Positions 1-7,497 of a stretch of DNA of 26,138 bases are shown here, piece by piece. Made by a program: the position numbers and the translations under genes. The stretch's first letter is position 1. Each line of letters opens with the position of its first letter. The notes below the pieces were generated by a model that worked only from the letters and a program-made list of their open reading frames with translations, searched no databases and was not told where the DNA came from. Origin of the DNA: Anaerolineaceae bacterium UBA6105 (GTDB lineage Bacteria; Chloroflexota; Anaerolineae; Anaerolineales; Anaerolineaceae); contig DIWN01000053.1 of assembly GCA_002423495.1 (NCBI GenBank), forward strand, positions 1 through 26,138, in the 5' to 3' direction.

Positions 1-453
1 CTGAAGCGCGTGACGTATGACTTTGAGAATTTCGAATTCAACACCATTGTCTCCAGCCTGATGGAACTGCTGAACGAAATGGGGCGCGCCAAGAACGCAG
101 GGGCATTTGGCTCAGCCGAATGGAACGAGACAGCTGATATCTACCTGCGCATGCTGGCTCCGGTCTGCCCGCACATTGCTGAAGAACTGTGGGAACGCCT
201 GGGCAAACCCTATTCAGTCCACACCCAGCCCTGGCCGCAGGTGGACGAGGAAGCCGCTAAAGACGAGATGATCACCCTGATCGTCCAGGTCAATGGCAAA
301 CTGCGCGACCGTATCCTGGTTCAGCCGGGCATCAGCGATGAAGACGCCAAGCAACTCGCCCTGGCGAGCGACGCCGTCCAGCAAACCCTGGAAGGCAGAT
401 CCATCCGCAAGGTGATTGTGGTACCTGGAAGGTTGGTAAATATTGTGGACTAA
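1..453 (+). CDS. leuS: Leucyl-tRNA synthetase, C-terminal part (5' end outside window)
   Basis: Leucyl-tRNA synthetase charges tRNA-Leu with leucine in the cytoplasm. Only about the last 150 residues are present, and the frame is open from base 1, so the gene begins upstream of the window. Seen here are the C-terminal anticodon-binding helical region (motif APVCPHIAEELWERLG) and the last small domain with VQVNGKLRDRI and the terminal IRKVIVVPGRLVNIV, both hallmarks of bacterial LeuS. The GTG at 10 is an internal codon, not a start. The gene ends with TAA and is followed about 125 bp later by a hairpin terminator. A diverged copy of its last 16 codons lies 9 kb away at 9417-9467. Identification is very secure. 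Confidence 0.96.
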   Translation: MKRVTYDFENFEFNTIVSSLMELLNEMGRAKNAGAFGSAEWNETADIYLRMLAPVCPHIAEELWERLGKPYSVHTQPWPQVDEEAAKDEMITLIVQVNGKLRDRILVQPGISDEDAKQLALASDAVQQTLEGRSIRKVIVVPGRLVNIVD

Positions 454-579
454 ATTTTCGGCGTTCTGATTCTTTCGCTTCCAAGCCCATTTGTTTCTGT
501 AAACTAATTGCCAGGTTGCGTCGAATTTCTGTGTATTGCCCGGAAATGTTAATTTTGAGGTTTCTGTATTGAATGAGTA

Positions 580-613
580 AAAAAAAGCGCGTTCTTTTGA
601 CCGCGCTTTTTTT
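580..613. terminator. Bidirectional rho-independent terminator
   Basis: An A-tract and GCGCG at 580-591 pair with CGCGC and a T-tract at 602-613, about 12 bp of stem around a 10-nt loop. With T-runs on both sides it can end leuS from the left and the long minus-strand operon from the right. The stretch 454-579 shows nothing else. Confidence 0.85.
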
Positions 614-625
614 ATGAAGCACTCT

Positions 626-760
626 TTATGCTTCCATTTCAGCTGGATCTTCAAAACCAAGAAACCAGGTTGCTGCGAAAGTAACTGACACTGAGATGAC
701 AACAGTCAAGACTGCCATCCAGAAATTCGTCATATTGCCAGCCGGAGAAATGAAAGCGGG
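626..760 (-). pseudogene. Remnant of the C-terminus of a PTS sugar permease (EIIC/EIIBC)
   Basis: Read on the minus strand, this stretch gives PAFISPAGNMTNFW, then a hydrophobic helix, then FAATWFLGFEDP and a TAA at 626-628. The pattern of a short FI-P-GN-TNF loop, a last membrane helix and a WxLGFEDP tail is what I know from the end of beta-glucoside-type PTS EIIBC permeases. Only about 40 residues remain. The rest of the permease is missing, because the sequence just upstream belongs to a metallo-beta-lactamase gene in another frame. The ATG at 733 could in principle start a 35-residue peptide, but no ribosome binding site favours it. It is followed directly by the terminator at 580-613, probably inherited from the lost permease gene. 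The family assignment rests on memory of the motif and is moderately sure. Confidence 0.6.
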
Positions 761-1119
761 GTGCCGCCTGGATCTGGCAGCCGAAAACGGAAGAGCAAAT
801 TGAAAATTGTATGCCTTGGATATTTTACAACACTAAAACCGGGAAGAATCTTTATGTTTTCTATTTGTTCTCCAGCTTTTACCGGTTTCAGTCGCGATGT
901 GGGGATGCCCATTTTATGATCAATTTCGCATACATCAGGCGCAGCCAAAACGACACCGCTTGATACAGATGCAATCTGACCAATATGGTCTTTATGAGCA
1001 TGGGATACGCAAATGAAATCCACATCGGGCAATGGTGGACGAGTAAAATCCGGATCAATTAAGGTATGGTGCTTTCCGAGAATTTCTACGCAAGAGTGAC
1101 CAAGAAACCTGATTTTCAT
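730..1119 (-). pseudogene. Truncated metallo-beta-lactamase-fold hydrolase (COG2220/UlaG-like)
   Basis: The N-terminal half of a metal-dependent hydrolase: MKIRFLGHSC at the start, then LIDPDF, and the zinc-binding motif SHAHKDHIG at residues 39-47. The protein is only 129 residues, whereas members of this family have about 210-260, so the later metal ligands (a GD motif and a C-terminal His) are absent. The last recognisable family-like stretch is the RFRLPDPGG loop; after it the frame runs into the PTS permease tail and stops at TGA 730-732. It is the last gene of the DegV-PlsY-thioesterase operon, 9 bp after the membrane-protein gene. It is probably non-functional. A short but stable variant is possible but less likely given the missing ligands. 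Confidence 0.7.
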
Positions 1120-1128
1120 ACAAAGTCG

Positions 1129-1794
1129 TTAAGTTCCCCTTCTTCCCACCATCATTCGCCAAAGAGCAATCACCCCTAGACCGAATCCAAGAAAGTAAAC
1201 CGGCCAATTAAATTGTGAAGGTTTTAAACCACTCAAAGTTGATGCGTCTGCAGGGAACACCATTAATGCATCCGCCATAAACGTATATAGCAGTATCAAA
1301 ACGCCAGAAATTAAGCATACCCAAAACCAGGCGTCAATATGAAGAGCCTGGCGTTTTTCCGTTTTGATCACTGCAATGATTCCGCCTGTCACCATCAATA
1401 AGGCTATCAGGACGGGAGATAGTACCGGTCCCCACCAGGGAAGAGGGATCAGGAAAAGCAAATCCGGTTCAAGGATGCTCTGGGGCCAGCCGATAAAAAC
1501 CCGTAACCAGATGTAATAAAAAATATCCCACAAGCCAAACGTAATGAAAGCAAAACCGGCTTTGGATTGAAACGTCTCTCCCGCAATCCATCCAATGCTA
1601 AGCAGCATCACCAAAGTGGCTAATTCCCTGCCCACTTCAATTGCTGCAATTCGTGCATCAAAAGGTGGAACCTGCAGAATTAAATCGGTGATGCCATATA
1701 CACGCCGTAAATAGACAACCACCGCGGCTTCCAAGAACGCCATAGCAATGGAAAAGGCCGAAACCCAAAAAATCTTAGAATAAGCTCTATTCAT
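1129..1794 (-). CDS. Six-helix integral membrane protein, function unknown
   Basis: I do not recognise the family. The protein of 221 residues starts MNRAYSKIFW and has about six hydrophobic segments: residues 6-29, about 55-72, about 78-102, about 112-137, about 150-175 and 183-205, ending in a basic tail. Aromatic-rich loops (GLWDIFYYIWLR) resemble other uncharacterised membrane proteins rather than a known transporter. I chose the ATG at 1794 rather than the upstream end of the open frame because it overlaps the thioesterase stop codon by 8 bp, typical of translational coupling, while the extra 40 upstream residues lie inside the thioesterase gene. It sits between the thioesterase and the truncated hydrolase. 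Confidence 0.75.
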   Translation of the reverse strand: MNRAYSKIFWVSAFSIAMAFLEAAVVVYLRRVYGITDLILQVPPFDARIAAIEVGRELATLVMLLSIGWIAGETFQSKAGFAFITFGLWDIFYYIWLRVFIGWPQSILEPDLLFLIPLPWWGPVLSPVLIALLMVTGGIIAVIKTEKRQALHIDAWFWVCLISGVLILLYTFMADALMVFPADASTLSGLKPSQFNWPVYFLGFGLGVIALWRMMVGRRGT

Positions 1795-2233
1795 TTTTAG
1801 ATCCGAAGTCTGGAATGGCATCCAGGTCAAGAAAATGAGCGCCGTCCACATAAATACCTTGGGCAAAAACTGCCACTGACCCATCTGGCAGTAAAATTTC
1901 ACCTGAAGTTTCAATCCGCCTGTTTGCTTTGCCGCTCATCATACCGCGGATTAGGACGGGTTCACCTAATGGAATCGGTTTACGGTAATCGATCATCAGA
2001 TTTACGGTAACAGCACGGTAACCAGCCTGCCAAATCGCCAGTCCCATGGCTTCGTCTAAAACTGCTGCTGATGCACCGCCGTGGACAAAACCAGGCGGGC
2101 CTTGATGATGAATGGTGAAGATAAAACTACTTTCAATGTGGTTTTCTTCATCAAAATACCATTCTACGCCCATACTATTGGGGTTGGCTTCGCCACAAAC
2201 AAAACACGAACCATGCTCAGGTAATTTTTCCAT
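1787..2233 (-). CDS. PaaI/THEM4-like hotdog-fold acyl-CoA thioesterase
   Basis: A cytoplasmic thioesterase of 148 residues, the usual size. It opens with the CFVCGEANPNSMGV signature found in PaaI-like proteins with an N-terminal Cys pair, then carries the hotdog motif FVHGGASAAVLDEAMG at about residues 49-64 and a central helix followed by antiparallel strands (VNLMIDYRKPIPLGEPVLIRG). The family hydrolyses acyl-CoA thioesters; the substrate cannot be told from sequence. It sits 21 bp after the PlsY-like gene and overlaps the membrane-protein gene, so it belongs to a lipid-flavoured operon (DegV fatty-acid binding, PlsY-like acyl transfer, thioester hydrolysis). The ribosome binding site is weak. 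Confidence 0.85.
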   Translation of the reverse strand: MEKLPEHGSCFVCGEANPNSMGVEWYFDEENHIESSFIFTIHHQGPPGFVHGGASAAVLDEAMGLAIWQAGYRAVTVNLMIDYRKPIPLGEPVLIRGMMSGKANRRIETSGEILLPDGSVAVFAQGIYVDGAHFLDLDAIPDFGSKNE

Positions 2234-2254
2234 TTTAAAAAATCCAGTTTGCGC

Positions 2255-2944
2255 CTAATTATGCTGATGAGGTTCTCTTTGTATCCAGCTTTCGTGATTT
2301 TGAATATCCCGATCCAAGAAAATCCGACGAAGAATCACGCTCCGGCGTTCGAGCGGATCAGCTGGGAGAGGTCTGCGGTTTGCTTCAAGCCGTTTGACAA
2401 TGGTAATAACTGTCATTCCCATTGATAACCACAGAACAATGGATGAACCGTTTAAGAATGCAGCAAAAATCGGCAAGCTCATCACAACAAGTAATGGTAT
2501 CGCAGGCGATCCAAGTACGTTGCCGATACCCAAACCCGCCAATATAATCACAACTCCCCAGGGGAAAAGGGCTATCAGTACCCCTAAAAATGGGCTGAAT
2601 CCACGTCCCCCATGAAAATTCAGGTAAAGCGGCCAGTTATGACCAATGATAGCCGCAAACCCAATTAGCATGGCTGCGGCCTCTCCCAAACCCAGACGCA
2701 ACCCCAACCACACCGGCAGCGTGCCTTTGAAGATATCAAAAAGACCGACCGGAACCACCGCCCATTTGGCGACATGTTCCCAAACCATCGAGCCGCTGAC
2801 TGTTCCACTGCCGTAATTACGCAAGTCGATGCCTTTCATCCATTTTCCGGCAAGATACCCGCTTGGTATTGAGCCTAGCAGGTACCCGAATAATAATAAG
2901 AATACAAAACTTACGATCGACCAGAATTGAGTCAATTCGCTCAT
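2255..2944 (-). CDS. PlsY-family glycerol-3-phosphate acyltransferase-like membrane protein
   Basis: PlsY moves an acyl group from acyl-phosphate to glycerol-3-phosphate, the first step of phospholipid synthesis, in the membrane. This 229-residue protein has the family layout: a first helix ending in GSIPSGYL, a loop with GSGTVSGSMV, and the second conserved block GHNWPLYLNFHGGRG. Compared with textbook PlsY (GSGNxGATN and GHxxPxxxxFKGGKG), the first loop lacks the usual Asn-Gly-Ala-Thr and the second has HGGRG, so this may be a diverged paralogue with another acceptor. A strong GGAGG lies 9 nt before the ATG. It sits 30 bp after degV in the same operon. A charged tail after about residue 185 exceeds the usual length of about 200. 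Confidence 0.85.
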   Translation of the reverse strand: MSELTQFWSIVSFVFLLLFGYLLGSIPSGYLAGKWMKGIDLRNYGSGTVSGSMVWEHVAKWAVVPVGLFDIFKGTLPVWLGLRLGLGEAAAMLIGFAAIIGHNWPLYLNFHGGRGFSPFLGVLIALFPWGVVIILAGLGIGNVLGSPAIPLLVVMSLPIFAAFLNGSSIVLWLSMGMTVITIVKRLEANRRPLPADPLERRSVILRRIFLDRDIQNHESWIQREPHQHN

Positions 2945-2974
2945 CTTAGGAATCCTCCAGAAGCAATCTACCTG

Positions 2975-3877
2975 TTACTCATAGTAATAGCCCAATCCAA
3001 CCACCCCCGGACCGGTATGAACGCCTATTACGGGTGTGAATTCCGTGTGGAAGATTTCTATCGGTTGCAACTTTTGCAAGGCTAATTCCTCCAAGCGTGC
3101 GGCTTGTTCCGGGGCATCCGCATCCACAATGGCCAGATGCAGTTTCCGGTTTCCCTCGGCCTGTCGCGCCACGTATTCCACGATGGCTGTTAGAGCATGG
3201 TTTTCGCCGCGAACCCGGCTTATCGGTGTGACTTCCCCATCCTTGATGGAGACGATGGGGTTAATTTTGATCAGGTTTCCAAGCATGAAGGCGGCCTTGC
3301 CGATGCGTCCACCCCGCGCCAGATATTCCAGTGTTTCCAACATTACAGCGAGGCCGACACGCTGTTTTGCATCTTCAGCCACTTGCTGCACCTCCGGTAG
3401 GGGTTTTCCTGCCGCGGCTGCCCGCGCAGCAGCAATGGCTATAAAACCTTGTGAAATGGTTGCTTGCTGACTATCCATCACCTCAATGATCCGGTCTGGA
3501 AACTCTTCCTGCACCATCTTGGCTGCATAACAGGCTGTGCTGTAGCCCGAGCTCAGTTTGCTGCTGAGCGCCACGCAAAGCACCGCCTGCGCCCCGGCGC
3601 TAAGGCGAGCCTCGAAAGCCTGTTGATATTGCCCTAAAGAAGCTGCAGTGGTGGTCGGCATGACGTTTTCGAGGCGCATGCGGCGGTAGAGTTCATGTGG
3701 TGCGAGGTCAATTCCATCCAGATACGGCTGTCTGTCAATCGACACAGTAAACGGGATGACGGAAATATCCAACTCCCGCGCCATCTCCGCCGGCACCTGC
3801 GCCACACTATCGGTCACAACAGCAACGGTCCGTTCGGAATTTGTGATCTCTTTTTGGGTGTTATCGGTGATGTCCAT
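2975..3877 (-). CDS. DegV family fatty-acid-binding protein
   Basis: DegV (FakB-like) proteins bind one fatty acid and, in Firmicutes, present it to the FakA kinase to make acyl-phosphate, the donor for PlsY. The protein has 300 residues, slightly longer than usual because of a polar N-terminal leader of about 15 residues. Seen: VAVVTDSVAQVPAE at the start, IPFTVSIDRQPYLDG, the lipid-binding PTTTAASLGQYQQAF, the SSKLSSGY serine loop, a central LEYLARGGRIG block and the final HTGPGVVGLGY, all typical. Being first in an operon with a PlsY-like protein supports a role in fatty-acid activation or recycling. No FakA kinase gene lies in the window. AAGGAAC precedes the ATG. The 95-bp gap upstream shows no clear promoter or terminator. 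Confidence 0.92.
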   Translation of the reverse strand: MDITDNTQKEITNSERTVAVVTDSVAQVPAEMARELDISVIPFTVSIDRQPYLDGIDLAPHELYRRMRLENVMPTTTAASLGQYQQAFEARLSAGAQAVLCVALSSKLSSGYSTACYAAKMVQEEFPDRIIEVMDSQQATISQGFIAIAAARAAAAGKPLPEVQQVAEDAKQRVGLAVMLETLEYLARGGRIGKAAFMLGNLIKINPIVSIKDGEVTPISRVRGENHALTAIVEYVARQAEGNRKLHLAIVDADAPEQAARLEELALQKLQPIEIFHTEFTPVIGVHTGPGVVGLGYYYE

Positions 3878-3972
3878 GGATTATGTTCCTTTTTCTCAAA
3901 TTATTACGATAGAAAGCAATGACCGCAGCATTCTTCCTTCAGAAAAGAGCAATGTTTAATTATGATTTGACT

Positions 3973-5367
3973 TTACTCCAGAAAAGTTACATCAGCCGGC
4001 ATACCCGGTTTAAGCTTTAAATTCGGGTTGGGTACGAGCAACTTCACCGCGTAGACCGTGGCTCGCCGACCTTCGATTGTTTGCACATTGCGCGGGGTAA
4101 ATTCGGCCTGATCGGAAATGTGAGCAACAGTCCCGTTGAAGGTTTCGCCAGGAAATGAATCAACCCGAATTTCCACTTTTTCATCCAGGTTAATCTCACC
4201 GTATCGATCTTCTGGAATGTAAACCAACAACTCCACTTCATCCAATTGGCCAATCGTCATGAGGGTACTTCCTGGGGAGACCGTTTCGCCAACCTCGAGG
4301 TTGCGTGTCAGCAGGATACCATCGATAGGCGAAGTTATCGTCGCCCTGGCAATCTGGATATCGATTGACTTCAGGGCAGCCTGCGCCTGAGCCAGTCCAG
4401 CTTCAGCCTGAGAGACCGCGGTCTCTGCCTGCGCCAGCCCGTTTTGGGCTGCCATCACCTGCAACGAATTTTCCCCGGTTTGAAGCCCATTCAACAGGTC
4501 AAGGGCGGCATCATAGCGCGACCTGGCGACGGCCGCCCGAGCACGAGCTTCCAGCACATCGCGGCTGGTGGCACTGGTGAGCATGCTGTTGTAAGCTTCC
4601 TGGGCTGCGCGCAATTCAGCCTGGGCAGCATCGAATTGTTTTTGGGCTTGTGCGGTCAAGTCCTCGTTGTCCTGCGCCTGTTCTGCTAAATCCAACACTC
4701 GACGAGCGACTGTAAACGCCGTTTGTGCGTCGACGAGATGCTCTTCGGCAGCCACAAAGTTAGCGCTGCTGGCGCTGGTAAGAACGGCGTCCAGGTTCGA
4801 AAGTTCTGACTCGAGAGCCGCTTCGGCTTCCGCGACTTCATTCTCTGCGGCGGTGATCTCCTCATCCTTTTCAAAGTACCAGACCGGCAGGTTAAATTCT
4901 TCCGGAACCTCAGACTGCCAAGTATTCAGCCGGTTCTGTTGGTCCTGCTGGCGGGCAGCTTGCAAGGCCAGATCATATTGGGTCTGGGCGCTTTCCAGTT
5001 GGGCATTGGCGGCGCTCAAGCCCGCTTCGGCCAACTGTACGGCCGCAGTTGCCTGTTCTCGCTGCGCCTGTAGGAAGGCGTCATCGAGCCTGAAGAGTAC
5101 GTCTCCAGTCTTCACGGACTGTCCTTCCTCGACAAGTACCTCTACCACTTTCCCCCCAAGTTCGGGAGCGACCGATACCTGACGGGCGGAAACGGTGCCG
5201 GAAGCAGTTAACGCACCGTTTTCCGTAGTTCGGCCGGGGAGCGAAGCGCAGGCGCCTAACAGGAAAGATATCAGAACTAGCAGCATTAGAATCTTTAAAT
5301 TACGATTTTTCATAGGAAATTCTCCAGCCGAATTATTTTGTTTTTTAGAATTGTTTCGAGTATTCAT
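3973..5367 (-). CDS. HlyD-family periplasmic-adaptor-like lipoprotein of an ABC exporter
   Basis: This is the membrane-fusion subunit of the exporter encoded just upstream. It has 464 residues from the first ATG. A hydrophobic stretch ends in the lipobox LLGAC (Cys40), so it is probably a lipoprotein on the outer face of the membrane, as expected in a monoderm cell. Then come a first lipoyl half (VSVAPELGGKVVEVLVEEGQ), a long Ala/Glu/Gln-rich coiled coil from about 100 to 340, the second lipoyl half (ATITSPIDGILL) and a beta-barrel region ending LKLKPGMPADVTF. Two starts are credible: ATG 5367 with GGAGG 6 nt upstream, and Met19 at 5313 with GGAG 8 nt upstream, which gives a more normal signal peptide. 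It lies 27 bp after the permease gene. Confidence 0.9.
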   Translation of the reverse strand: MNTRNNSKKQNNSAGEFPMKNRNLKILMLLVLISFLLGACASLPGRTTENGALTASGTVSARQVSVAPELGGKVVEVLVEEGQSVKTGDVLFRLDDAFLQAQREQATAAVQLAEAGLSAANAQLESAQTQYDLALQAARQQDQQNRLNTWQSEVPEEFNLPVWYFEKDEEITAAENEVAEAEAALESELSNLDAVLTSASSANFVAAEEHLVDAQTAFTVARRVLDLAEQAQDNEDLTAQAQKQFDAAQAELRAAQEAYNSMLTSATSRDVLEARARAAVARSRYDAALDLLNGLQTGENSLQVMAAQNGLAQAETAVSQAEAGLAQAQAALKSIDIQIARATITSPIDGILLTRNLEVGETVSPGSTLMTIGQLDEVELLVYIPEDRYGEINLDEKVEIRVDSFPGETFNGTVAHISDQAEFTPRNVQTIEGRRATVYAVKLLVPNPNLKLKPGMPADVTFLE

Positions 5368-5394
5368 AAAGCCTCCAAAGTCATATTACAAGCA

Positions 5395-6534
5395 TCAACC
5401 GATTTGCTTCCGGAAGAGGAGCACAGATAATATAAACACCACCACACTGAAAAACACCATTGGCCAGACCCACGGCCACAAGGTAATTAACCCCGCGCCT
5501 TTCAGGATGATGCCACGCACAATCTCAAGGAAATAAGTGACGGGCAGCAGATAGCCGGCATAGTAAGCCAGCAAGGGCATGTTATCGCGCGGAATTAAAA
5601 ATCCTGCCAGCAGGAAGGATGGCAGCATAATGAACGATGCCATATATATAGCCTGCATTTGAGTTCGCGAGATAGTCGAGATTAACACTCCCAGACCGAG
5701 CGAACTGAGCAGGAAAACTAGGCTTAAACCTGCCAGCAAGGCAATACTCCCGGCCACTTTCACACCAAACAGGAGCGCGCCAGCACCCACTGTCATGGCA
5801 ACATTCAGTAAGGCTACCAGTACAAAAGGCAGAATCTTTCCGAGAATCAATTCCCAGGAACGTAGAGGTGTGACAATTAACTGCTCAAAAGTGCCCTGCT
5901 CGCGCTCACGTACAATCGCGAAGGCGGTCAGTAACAGGGTCTGGACTTGCAGAATAACCGCCACCAGGCCGGGTATTATAAAATTCATACGGCGCATGTC
6001 TGGATTGTACAAATAGAGAATGTGCGTGTCTATTGGCAGGCTGATAGTCAAGCCCGCTCCACTGCGTTCAAGGCGTTGAATGAGGATTTGTTGCGAAGTC
6101 GCCTGGCTTACGGTTTCTGCAGCCAGTTGTGCGGTCTGGGCCACGGTCGGATCTGAACCGTCAATATAAAACTGGATTGTTCCCACTCCGCCGGTGCTGA
6201 TGTTACGCCCAAAATCTTCGGGGATATAAACACCCGCCTTGACTATGCCAGCATCCAGCAACTGAAGAATTTCGTCTTCATTTTGAGCAACGTGGGTGAC
6301 CAAGTAGAATCCACTCGCGCTGAATTTCTCCAGCAGGGTGCGACTGGTGTCCGTACGCGAGAGGTCAGCTACTGCCAGAGGTAAATCTTCTACGTCGTTG
6401 GCGACTGCATATCCCAGCAGCATCAGCATCATTACGGGCATAACAATGACCAATGCCAGCGTACGCGGGTCGCGGATAATATGCAGCCATTCTTTATGAA
6501 TAATTGTCGCCATGCGGCGAAAACCCTGTCCCAT
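5395..6534 (-). CDS. ABC-2 type exporter permease (YbhS/YbhR/YhhJ-like)
   Basis: The membrane-spanning subunit of the exporter, 379 residues. It has the topology of ABC2_membrane_3 proteins: one helix after HKEWLHIIRDPRTLALVIVMP, a large extracytoplasmic domain (about 45-175), then five helices starting at FIIPGLVAVILQVQ. The motif EREQGTFEQLIVTPLRSWELILGKILPF at about 213-240 is the coupling region typical of the family. E. coli YbhFSR and RbbA-YhhJ systems pair such permeases with a double ATPase and a HlyD protein; here only one permease gene is present, so it probably forms a homodimer. The gene starts 9 bp after the second ATPase stop, with a GGAGG-like site in the gap. The substrate is unknown; drugs or other hydrophobic compounds are the family's usual cargo. 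Confidence 0.92.
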   Translation of the reverse strand: MGQGFRRMATIIHKEWLHIIRDPRTLALVIVMPVMMLMLLGYAVANDVEDLPLAVADLSRTDTSRTLLEKFSASGFYLVTHVAQNEDEILQLLDAGIVKAGVYIPEDFGRNISTGGVGTIQFYIDGSDPTVAQTAQLAAETVSQATSQQILIQRLERSGAGLTISLPIDTHILYLYNPDMRRMNFIIPGLVAVILQVQTLLLTAFAIVREREQGTFEQLIVTPLRSWELILGKILPFVLVALLNVAMTVGAGALLFGVKVAGSIALLAGLSLVFLLSSLGLGVLISTISRTQMQAIYMASFIMLPSFLLAGFLIPRDNMPLLAYYAGYLLPVTYFLEIVRGIILKGAGLITLWPWVWPMVFFSVVVFILSVLLFRKQIG

Positions 6535-6543
6535 GTATGCCTC

Positions 6544-7497
6544 CTATTCGATTTCTGCCCGCAAACGCAGGCGGTTTTCTTTGTCGACCAGGGAAACGAA
6601 CACGTCTTCCAAAGATGGCAGAACGCGCTCAATCCGTCGGGGGTTAATGCCATTCTGAACCAAAGCCTGCCGAATGGCGGGCTCTGCTGTTTCTGCCTCG
6701 ACCAGTACATGGAGCGACACACCGTGCGCAGCCACGTCTGTAACTTCGGGCAAGGCTTGTAGAACAGATTCGGCGTATCCGGGTTGGTCGCAGTCTACTT
6801 CCAGCAAAACCTCTTCCATCGCTTCCTTGAGCGAATCGGGGTTATTCAGCGCGATTAGCCGTGCATTGTACATCATGCCGATTACGTTGCAAAACTCGGC
6901 TTCATCCATGTAATGGGTGGTTGCCAGCACGCTTACGCCCTGCCCGGCGAGGGTATAAATCATCTCCCAAAACTCGCGGCGCGAAATGGGGTCCACGCCT
7001 GCAGTAGGTTCATCCAGAAACAGCATTGGCGGCTCGTGGACGATGGCGCAAGCCAGCGCTAACCGCTGCCGCCACGCGCCGGAAAGGTCAGCGGTCAGTT
7101 GCTTTTCATGCCCGCGCAGGCCCGCCATGTCAATCAATTCGGTCAAGCGCGGTTTGAATGTCTCACGCTTCACGCCGTACAGGTTGGCATAAAAATCCAG
7201 ATTCTCATATACCGTCAGGTCGTTATAAAGCGCAAATTTCTGCGACATGTAGCCAATGCGCTGTTTTACATCCTCTGCATGCCTGGCGACATCGAATCCC
7301 ATCACCCGCGCCTCTCCTGAAGTGGGCTTTAGAATTCCACACAACATCCGAATGGTGGTGGTCTTTCCTGCCCCGTTCGGTCCAAGCAATCCGAAAATCT
7401 CGCCATGCGGAATTTCAAAACTGACTTGGTCCACGGCTGTAAAATTACCGAACAGGCGCGTCAATTGAACAGCTTCAACGGCGTTCTCTACACTCAT
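6544..7497 (-). CDS. ABC exporter ATPase, second nucleotide-binding subunit
   Basis: A cytoplasmic ATPase of 317 residues. Walker A is GPNGAGKT (39-46), Walker B MLFLDE (158-163), and the switch histidine is present in TTHYMDEAE (His195). The signature motif is LSGAW (138-142) instead of LSGG, a weakened form like that of the second half of YbhF-type double ATPases. Its ATG overlaps the first ATPase stop codon in an ATGA, so the two are translationally coupled and probably form a heterodimer; together they equal one fused YbhF/RbbA-type protein. The C-terminal 90 residues form the regulatory extension of DrrA-like ATPases. Confidence 0.92.
   Translation of the reverse strand: MSVENAVEAVQLTRLFGNFTAVDQVSFEIPHGEIFGLLGPNGAGKTTTIRMLCGILKPTSGEARVMGFDVARHAEDVKQRIGYMSQKFALYNDLTVYENLDFYANLYGVKRETFKPRLTELIDMAGLRGHEKQLTADLSGAWRQRLALACAIVHEPPMLFLDEPTAGVDPISRREFWEMIYTLAGQGVSVLATTHYMDEAEFCNVIGMMYNARLIALNNPDSLKEAMEEVLLEVDCDQPGYAESVLQALPEVTDVAAHGVSLHVLVEAETAEPAIRQALVQNGINPRRIERVLPSLEDVFVSLVDKENRLRLRAEIE

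Noticed and set aside
4667..5182. A 171-codon plus-strand frame rich in Ser, Ala and Cys
   Set aside because: It is the complement of the Ala/Glu/Gln-rich coiled coil of the HlyD gene.
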